From: an uncultured Selenomonadaceae bacterium
Lineage (GTDB): Bacteria; Bacillota; Negativicutes; Selenomonadales; Selenomonadaceae
Assembly (NCBI GenBank): GCA_958415865.1
Contig: CATYZV010000004.1
Location: 1 to 19,264 of the forward strand
Reading direction: 5' to 3'
Length of the DNA: 19,264 nucleotides
The notes beneath the pieces were generated by a model. It was not told where the DNA came from. It worked only from the letters and a program-made list of their open reading frames with translations, and made no database searches. Position 1 is the first letter of the stretch; each line of letters opens with the position of its first letter. The translations under genes and the position numbers were made by a program. Below, in pieces: positions 15,008 to 19,264 of the stretch.

Positions 15008-15380
15008 GAAAGTATTGGCAAATGCCTTTGCTCAAGATTTATCTAATGAATTTATCATCGGAGGGATTATAGATAAGTTTTTTGTGCAGTTTGAGCTGAC
15101 TTTGAAATTATTCAAAGAGCTGCTGAAATATGAGGGAAATCCCATCGGGGCAGCGGGTTCACCGCGGGCGGTCATTAAAGAGGCGTATAAGTGCTATGAT
15201 TTTGTCGATGAGGATATATGGCTCGATATGCTCAAAGACCGCAATGATTTGACGCATAGATATGATGGCGGCAAGGCATCGGAACTGGTTCACGTCATAA
15301 TTGAGCAGTATATCCCTGAATTTCAAAAGGTACAAAAAGAATTGAGCTCTTTATATGGTGAAGAGCTGCACAAAATATAG
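14976..15380 (+). CDS. hepT: HEPN-domain protein, HepT-like toxin / nucleotidyltransferase substrate-binding (copy A)
   Basis: This 134-residue all-helical HEPN protein contains RNDLTHRY at 89-96. It therefore has the R-x4-H-x-Y motif, with Arg89 and His94 as the putative RNase residues and Tyr96 as the residue expected to be AMPylated by the MNT partner. The form RNDLTHRYD is also typical of the HI0074-type nucleotidyltransferase substrate-binding branch, where toxicity has not always been shown. It starts inside the MNT gene with only a weak GACGGTG upstream, so translation is probably coupled to MNT. The AraC gene starts 23 bp after its stop with no terminator between, so the three genes may share an mRNA. 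Confidence 0.88.
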   Translation: MKKYDNFSSNLKVLANAFAQDLSNEFIIGGIIDKFFVQFELTLKLFKELLKYEGNPIGAAGSPRAVIKEAYKCYDFVDEDIWLDMLKDRNDLTHRYDGGKASELVHVIIEQYIPEFQKVQKELSSLYGEELHKI

Positions 15381-15403
15381 TTTTAGTTTGAGGATAGATG
15401 AGC

Positions 15404-16285
15404 ATGGATAATTCTTATGTATTACAGCTGACAGACAGGAAGTTTCAGGATCTCTACCTTGCTTTCTGCGGCTATGAGAAGTGCAGGCCGGGGCATAGCT
15501 ACGGCCCGGCTGTGCGGCAGGATTATATCATCCACTACATCGTCGAGGGCAGGGGCTTTTACCGTGTGGGCGGCATGAAGTATGAGCTGAGCGCGGGGCA
15601 GGGTTTTTTACTGCCGCCGAATATGCAGACTTTTTACAAGGCGGATGAAGATGAGCCGTGGACGTATCTGTGGATAGGCATCAACGGCACCAAGGCAAAA
15701 GAATATTTGAATGATATCGGCCTGGGCAAAAAGCAGCTGACGTACCATTGCGGCTACGGCGATGAACTGAAGGCCATAGCGGTGAAAATGCTGCGCCACA
15801 ATACGTTCAGCACGGCGGATCAGTTTCTCTTGGAAGGGCTGATGTACCAATTTCTGTCGGTGCTCAGCCGCCATATAGAGATACCTAATATGTGCAGGCA
15901 GAAGGACGACAATCTCTACGTCAGAAAAGCACTGGAATTCATCCACGACAACTACGCCAATCCCATCAAGATAACGGATATAGCCGACTACGTCTGCATC
16001 ACGCGCAATTATCTCTACACGCTGTTTAAGAATTCACTCAATATATCGCCGCATGAGTATTTGACGAATTACAGGATTGAGCACGCTGCCGAGCTATTGA
16101 CCTTCACCGATTATTCCGTCGAGAGCGTCGCGCTGTCGTGCGGCTACAAAGACCCCGTATTATTCGCCCGTGCCTTTAAGCTCAAAAAGCAGCTGAATCC
16201 CTCCAATTACCGCCGCCGCGCCAAATACGGCGAACTGGATCACCTGCGCAGCAGCAGTGAGGCATTGAATGACCTAGACAAGTGA
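15404..16285 (+). CDS. AraC-family regulator of the alpha-galactosidase gene
   Basis: This 293-residue regulator has an N-terminal cupin sugar-binding domain (about 20-100: IIHYIVEGRGFYRVGG, then GFLLPPNMQTFYKADEDEPW) and a C-terminal double helix-turn-helix (about 175-275: ITDIADYVCITRNYLYTLFK, then CGYKDPVLFARAFK). This layout is typical of regulators next to alpha-galactosidase genes. ATG at 15404 is preferred over ATG at 15398, because GAGGA at 15390-15394 is 9 bases from the former and only 3 from the latter. It follows the HEPN gene by 23 bp and precedes the alpha-galactosidase in the same direction. A pair of 12-bp direct repeats at the alpha-galactosidase promoter is its likely target. 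A melibiose- or raffinose-type inducer is plausible but unproven. Confidence 0.92.
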   Translation: MDNSYVLQLTDRKFQDLYLAFCGYEKCRPGHSYGPAVRQDYIIHYIVEGRGFYRVGGMKYELSAGQGFLLPPNMQTFYKADEDEPWTYLWIGINGTKAKEYLNDIGLGKKQLTYHCGYGDELKAIAVKMLRHNTFSTADQFLLEGLMYQFLSVLSRHIEIPNMCRQKDDNLYVRKALEFIHDNYANPIKITDIADYVCITRNYLYTLFKNSLNISPHEYLTNYRIEHAAELLTFTDYSVESVALSCGYKDPVLFARAFKLKKQLNPSNYRRRAKYGELDHLRSSSEALNDLDK

Positions 16286-16334
16286 ATAGTATACAGTGTG
16301 ATAGTTGTCTGTAGTATTTGAGCTTATATTCAGT

Positions 16335-16418
16335 CGTTACCGCCTAAAAGACGGGTATCTGTTTTTCCAACGTTGCCACTTGGCTTCCAAAACAGATACC
16401 CGTCTTTCCGCCTTAACG
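16335..16418. repeat. Large intergenic inverted repeat (19-bp perfect arms)
   Basis: AAAGACGGGTATCTGTTTT (16347-16365) is perfectly inverted at 16389-16407 around a 23-base centre that can itself pair (CCAA/TTGG). Outside, CGTTA (16335-16339) pairs with TAACG (16414-16418), leaving CCGCCT on both sides (16340-16345 and 16408-16413) in the same orientation as an internal loop. It could act as a weak bidirectional terminator after the AraC gene, since the arms end in AAAA and CTTT, but no long T run follows. A REP-like or miniature mobile element is an alternative. Confidence 0.85.
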
Positions 16419-16422
16419 TATA

Positions 16423-16485
16423 TAACATTTTCACTGATTATAGTAACATTTTGACCTATATTTTTATAAAATTCACATCTATAAT
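16423..16485 (+). promoter_or_regulatory. Alpha-galactosidase promoter with AraC-type direct-repeat operator
   Basis: TAACATTTTCAC (16423-16434) and TAACATTTTGAC (16444-16455) match at 11 of 12 positions and lie 21 bp apart, two helical turns, as for AraC-family half-sites. TATAAT (16480-16485) is the -10 box; the -35 position (16457-16462) is poor and directly abuts the second half-site, fitting activation by the AraC protein encoded just upstream. The leader to the ATG is about 45 bases. Confidence 0.7.
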
Positions 16486-16535
16486 GAAATTATGATTATG
16501 GCTGTTATTCGTTTATATAAATAGGAGGATTTTCC

Positions 16536-18803
16536 ATGGCTATCGTTTTTCATGAGCATACTAAGACTTTTCATCTGTACAACGGCGGCATCAGCTACAT
16601 TATGACGGTGCTGGGCAACGGGCATTTGGGTCAGCTGTATTTCGGCAAGAGAGTGCATGACCGCGAAGATTTTTCGTATCTGATTCAGACGGCTTACCGC
16701 CCGATGACGAATTACGTGTCGGAAGAGTTTCACAATACGCTGTCGCTGAGCCATCTGCGCCAGGAGTACGGCGAATACGGCACGACGGATTATCGCCGCC
16801 CGGCTGTGCAGATAAGACAGGCAAACGGCAGCACGATCACGGATTTTGTCTACAAATCGTACTCTATAAGCTGCGGTAAGCCCAAGCTCGCCGGCTTGCC
16901 TGCGACGTATGTGGAAGATGACAGCAAAGCGCAGACTTTGACTATTGTACTGACTGACAGCGTAACGGGCGTGGATATTGAATTGTACTACACCATCTTC
17001 GCCGATAGAAATGTCATCGCCCGCAGTGCGAAATACATCAATAACGGCACAGCGCCTGTTCATCTGGCGGCGGCTATGAGCCTGTGCCTCGATCTGCCTG
17101 ACTGCAATTACGACTGGATGCAGTTCTCCGGCTCGTGGGCTAGGGAACGCAATCTGAAGGTGCGCCGCCTGGAACAGGGCATCACGGCAATCGATTCTTC
17201 ACGCGGCAATTCCTCCAGCGAGCAGAATCCATTCATCATCATCAAGCGTCCCTCCGCTGATGAACAGCACGGCGAAGCGATCGGCTTTTCGCTCATCTAC
17301 AGCGGCAACTTCCTCGCGCAGGCGGAAGTCGATACGCATGACACTCTGCGCATTCTGATGGGCATCAATCCCAATACATTCGACTGGAAATTGGAAGCGG
17401 GCGGTGGCGGTATATTCCAAACTCCGGAAGCCGTCATCGCTTATACGGACAGCGGCTTGAACGACCTCAGTCAGACGTATCACCAGCTGTATCAGCACCG
17501 CTTGGCAAGGGGTTATTGGCGCGACAGGCCGCGTCCTATTCTCATCAACAACTGGGAAGCTACGTATTTTGATTTCACGGAAGACCGCCTCGTAGAAATC
17601 GCTGAAAAGGCCAAAGAATGCGGCGTGGAACTATTCGTGCTCGATGACGGCTGGTTCGGCAAGCGTACTTCCGACCAGGCAGGCCTCGGCGACTGGTACG
17701 CCAACCGCGACCGCCTGGCAGGCGGCATAACGGGCCTTGCTGACCGCATTGAAAAACTGGGCATGAAGTTCGGCCTGTGGTTTGAACCGGAGATGGTCAA
17801 CATGGATTCAGACCTTTACCGCGCTCATCCCGAATGGGTCATTCATACGCCGCAGCGCAATATGTCCGAAGGCCGCCATCAATACGTGCTCGATTTTTCG
17901 CGCCCTGAAGTCGTGGACCACATCCATGGTATGATGGCGAAAATTCTGCGCGAAGCAAAAGTTTCCTATATCAAATGGGATATGAACAGGTGCATAACGG
18001 AATGTTACAGCACGGCTCTGCCCGCCGACCGCCAGGGCGAAGTGTTCCACCGCTACATTCTCGGCGTTTATGACCTTTACGAACGATTGACTTCTGAATT
18101 TCCGCACGTGCTGTTTGAATCGTGCTCCAGCGGCGGTGCTCGCTTCGATGCCGGTATGCTCTACTACGCACCGCAGGCCTGGACGAGCGACGATACCGAT
18201 GCCGTGGAACGCTTGAAGATTCAGTACGGCACCTCGTTTGCTTATCCTATAAGCTCCATGGGCAGCCACGTATCCGTATCGCCCAACCACCAGCTGCACC
18301 GCAATACGCCGCTGTACACTAGAGCCAATGTAGCTTACTTCGGTACATTCGGCTATGAACTCGACCTGAACAAATTGACCGAGGATGAACAGGAACAGGT
18401 CAAAGCACAGATTGACTTTATGAAACAGTACCGCGAAGTAATCCAGTTCGGCACCTTCTACCGCCTGATAAGCCCATTTGAAAAGGGCGGCAATGTAACT
18501 TCTTGGATGGTAGTAAGCCAAGATAAGCGCACGGCACTCGTCGGCTGGTACCGCGTCTTAAACGGCGTGAACCTCCCGTTCAGCCGCGTTCATCTGCAAG
18601 GGCTTGATCCGAAGCTCTGCTATGAACGCATCGGCGCAGACGGCTGCTACTACGGCGACGAGCTGATGAACGCCGGGCTGATACTGGACGACCCCAGCGC
18701 AGGGCTCAGCGATCCCAGCTCCAGCACCAGGACTGAATCCGGCAAGGATTCGCTGGCAAGCTGCGATTATGATTCCAAGGTCTTTGTATTTAAAGCTAAA
18801 TAA
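16536..18803 (+). CDS. Alpha-galactosidase, glycoside hydrolase family 36
   Basis: This 755-residue enzyme cleaves terminal alpha-galactose from melibiose, raffinose and related sugars. GH36 features are complete: N-terminal beta-sandwich (about 1-325), catalytic barrel starting near INNWEATYFDF (337-347), FVLDDGWFGKR (367-377), WFEPEMVN (415-422), nucleophile Asp482 in YIKWDMNR, substrate-binding CSSGGARFD (530-538) and general acid/base Asp552 in WTSDDTD. No signal peptide is present, so it is cytoplasmic and needs an importer for its substrate. AGGAGG precedes the ATG. Its C-terminal domain has an unusual Ser/Asp-rich stretch at about 718-745 before the final KVFVFKAK strand. It follows the AraC gene and a large inverted repeat, and is probably transcribed from its own AraC-activated promoter. 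Names used for such genes include aga, rafA, melA and galA; I leave the symbol open. Confidence 0.97.
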   Translation: MAIVFHEHTKTFHLYNGGISYIMTVLGNGHLGQLYFGKRVHDREDFSYLIQTAYRPMTNYVSEEFHNTLSLSHLRQEYGEYGTTDYRRPAVQIRQANGSTITDFVYKSYSISCGKPKLAGLPATYVEDDSKAQTLTIVLTDSVTGVDIELYYTIFADRNVIARSAKYINNGTAPVHLAAAMSLCLDLPDCNYDWMQFSGSWARERNLKVRRLEQGITAIDSSRGNSSSEQNPFIIIKRPSADEQHGEAIGFSLIYSGNFLAQAEVDTHDTLRILMGINPNTFDWKLEAGGGGIFQTPEAVIAYTDSGLNDLSQTYHQLYQHRLARGYWRDRPRPILINNWEATYFDFTEDRLVEIAEKAKECGVELFVLDDGWFGKRTSDQAGLGDWYANRDRLAGGITGLADRIEKLGMKFGLWFEPEMVNMDSDLYRAHPEWVIHTPQRNMSEGRHQYVLDFSRPEVVDHIHGMMAKILREAKVSYIKWDMNRCITECYSTALPADRQGEVFHRYILGVYDLYERLTSEFPHVLFESCSSGGARFDAGMLYYAPQAWTSDDTDAVERLKIQYGTSFAYPISSMGSHVSVSPNHQLHRNTPLYTRANVAYFGTFGYELDLNKLTEDEQEQVKAQIDFMKQYREVIQFGTFYRLISPFEKGGNVTSWMVVSQDKRTALVGWYRVLNGVNLPFSRVHLQGLDPKLCYERIGADGCYYGDELMNAGLILDDPSAGLSDPSSSTRTESGKDSLASCDYDSKVFVFKAK

Positions 18804-18817
18804 AATTTTCTCTGCAT

Positions 18818-18848
18818 AAAAAAAGACAGTCCGCATGGGCTGTCTTTT
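18818..18848. terminator. Bidirectional terminator after the alpha-galactosidase gene
   Basis: AAAAGACAGTCC (18821-18832) pairs with GGGCTGTCTTTT (18837-18848; one G-T pair) around the tetraloop GCAT, with an A tract before and T tract at the end. It closes the alpha-galactosidase transcript. Confidence 0.9.
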
Positions 18849-18859
18849 GCTATATATCG

Positions 18860-18887
18860 TTGACAGTATATCTAATTCCTGTATCAT
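18860..18887 (+). promoter_or_regulatory. Promoter of the second MNT/HEPN copy
   Basis: TTGACA (18860-18865), a perfect -35, is followed after 16 bp by TATCAT (18882-18887). The promoter is different from, and by consensus better than, that of copy A. The outer inverted pair ATTCCT (18875-18880) / AGGAAT (18910-18915) is kept, but the AAAATCAA palindrome of copy A is absent. Confidence 0.6.
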
Positions 18888-18913
18888 GGAGATTAGAAGA
18901 TCGATATAAAGGA

Positions 18914-19219
18914 ATGATTCATATACGTGATAGAGAACAGTATATCTTCGCTCAAATAACAGATTTTGCGCGCAGATACAATATTGATAAAATCGTGTTG
19001 TTTGGCTCGCGGGCACGGAAAAACAATCGTCCTAAAAGTGATATAGATATAGCTGTGTACGGCTGCAGGAACTTCCGCGACTTCTACTTCTACATCAATG
19101 AAAAGGTGGAGACGCTGCTAACTTTTGATATCGTAAATATGGATGAAGAAAATATATCCGATGAACTACTCAGTGAGATCGAACAGGACGGTGTAGTGAT
19201 TTATGAAAAAATACGATAA
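18914..19219 (+). CDS. mntA: MNT-type nucleotidyltransferase, MntA-like (copy B)
   Basis: This second MNT protein is 101 residues from the ATG at 18914 and keeps GSRA, SDIDIAV and the third Asp in LTFDIVN; GSRARG has become GSRARK. The start is uncertain. The codon aligned with the ATG of copy A is ATA (18923-18925), and the only nearby in-frame ATG (18914) directly abuts the AAAGGA that should be the ribosome site, leaving no spacing. Translation may therefore be poor, or may start at ATA or ATT. A TTG at 18860 is in frame but is the -35 box. It overlaps the following HEPN start by 17 bases, as in copy A. Confidence 0.78.
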   Translation: MIHIRDREQYIFAQITDFARRYNIDKIVLFGSRARKNNRPKSDIDIAVYGCRNFRDFYFYINEKVETLLTFDIVNMDEENISDELLSEIEQDGVVIYEKIR

Positions 19220-19234
19220 TTTCTCTAGCAACTT
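19186..19234 (+). repeat. 49-bp perfect direct repeat at the MNT/HEPN junction, copy B
   Basis: Identical to 14959-15007 and in the same orientation. Beyond 19234 similarity continues for about 20 bases with single changes and then falls off near 19250. Confidence 0.9.
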
Positions 19235-19264
19235 AAAAGTATTAGCCAATACTTCTACACTGGA
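19203..19264 (+). CDS. hepT: HEPN-domain protein, HepT-like (copy B, cut by the window end)
   Basis: Only the first 20 codons are inside the window. Residues 1-16 (MKKYDNFSSNLKVLAN) are identical to copy A; the next residues are TSTL instead of AFAQ. The R-x4-H-x-Y region lies beyond the window, so it cannot be said whether the gene is intact. Confidence 0.75.
   Translation, partial: MKKYDNFSSNLKVLANTSTL

Noticed and set aside
16479..17063. Open frame of 194 codons on the minus strand opposite the alpha-galactosidase gene
   Set aside because: It lies within a well-supported GH36 gene, has no ribosome site or family resemblance, and is rich in Arg/His/Ile as expected of a shadow frame.
17808..18521. 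Open frame of 237 codons on the minus strand inside the alpha-galactosidase gene
   Set aside because: Antisense shadow of the GH36 catalytic domain; no recognisable domain or start site.
18860..18913. TTG at 18860 as start of MNT copy B
   Set aside because: The TTG is part of a perfect TTGACA -35 box, has no ribosome site, and the extra residues are absent in copy A.
1..19264. CRISPR arrays, tRNA or rRNA genes, transposases
   Set aside because: No regularly spaced repeats, cloverleaf-like sequence, rRNA segments or transposase motifs were found on reading both strands.

Overview
The window looks like a chromosomal segment from an anaerobic, moderately AT-rich bacterium with a Firmicutes-type genome: strong Shine-Dalgarno sites, A-tract/T-tract bidirectional hairpin terminators, an adenosylcobalamin-dependent ribonucleotide reductase and several AraC/LysR sugar-type regulators. 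A Negativicutes (Selenomonadales-like) host is my best guess, at low confidence, because no rRNA or other phylogenetic marker is present. No tRNA, rRNA, CRISPR array or insertion sequence was seen.

Left part (1-6.99 kb). Two paralogous LysR regulators (106-1002 + and 3528-4424 -) bracket nrdJ (984-3389 -), the class II ribonucleotide reductase. The second LysR gene is divergent from an exported alpha/beta hydrolase (4594-5697 +), which is followed after a terminator by an AraJ-like MFS exporter (5761-6942 +). Both LysR genes carry nearly the same 16-bp sequence 83-88 bp upstream of their start codons, a good candidate for a shared operator.

Middle part (6.99-14.6 kb). This is a galactose or galactoside locus organised around an AraC regulator (8156-8974 -). 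To its left, on the same strand, is galM (6986-8038 -). Divergent to the right is an operon of a 1089-residue DUF5107 plus TPR protein (9192-12461), a cytidylate-kinase-like protein (12538-13110) and a GalP/AraE-type sugar:proton symporter (13127-14539). The galM promoter and the DUF5107 promoter share the 11-mer AATCCATCAAT, each exactly 38 nt before a plausible -10 box, which suggests that one AraC protein drives both.

Right part (14.6-19.26 kb). An MNT nucleotidyltransferase/HEPN pair (14696-15380), of the MntA/HepT toxin-antitoxin type, is followed closely by a second AraC regulator (15404-16285) and a cytoplasmic GH36 alpha-galactosidase (16536-18803). The alpha-galactosidase promoter has a 12-bp direct repeat at 21-bp spacing, as expected for an AraC-family activator. 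A second, diverged MNT/HEPN copy begins after the alpha-galactosidase and runs off the window end, so the AraC/alpha-galactosidase unit is flanked by direct repeats.

Together: the symporter would import galactose or a small galactoside, the GH36 enzyme would release galactose from alpha-galactosides inside the cell, and GalM would interconvert its anomers. The galK, galT and galE genes are not in this window. The functions of the DUF5107-TPR protein and the kinase-like protein are unknown and form the most promising undescribed part of the locus.
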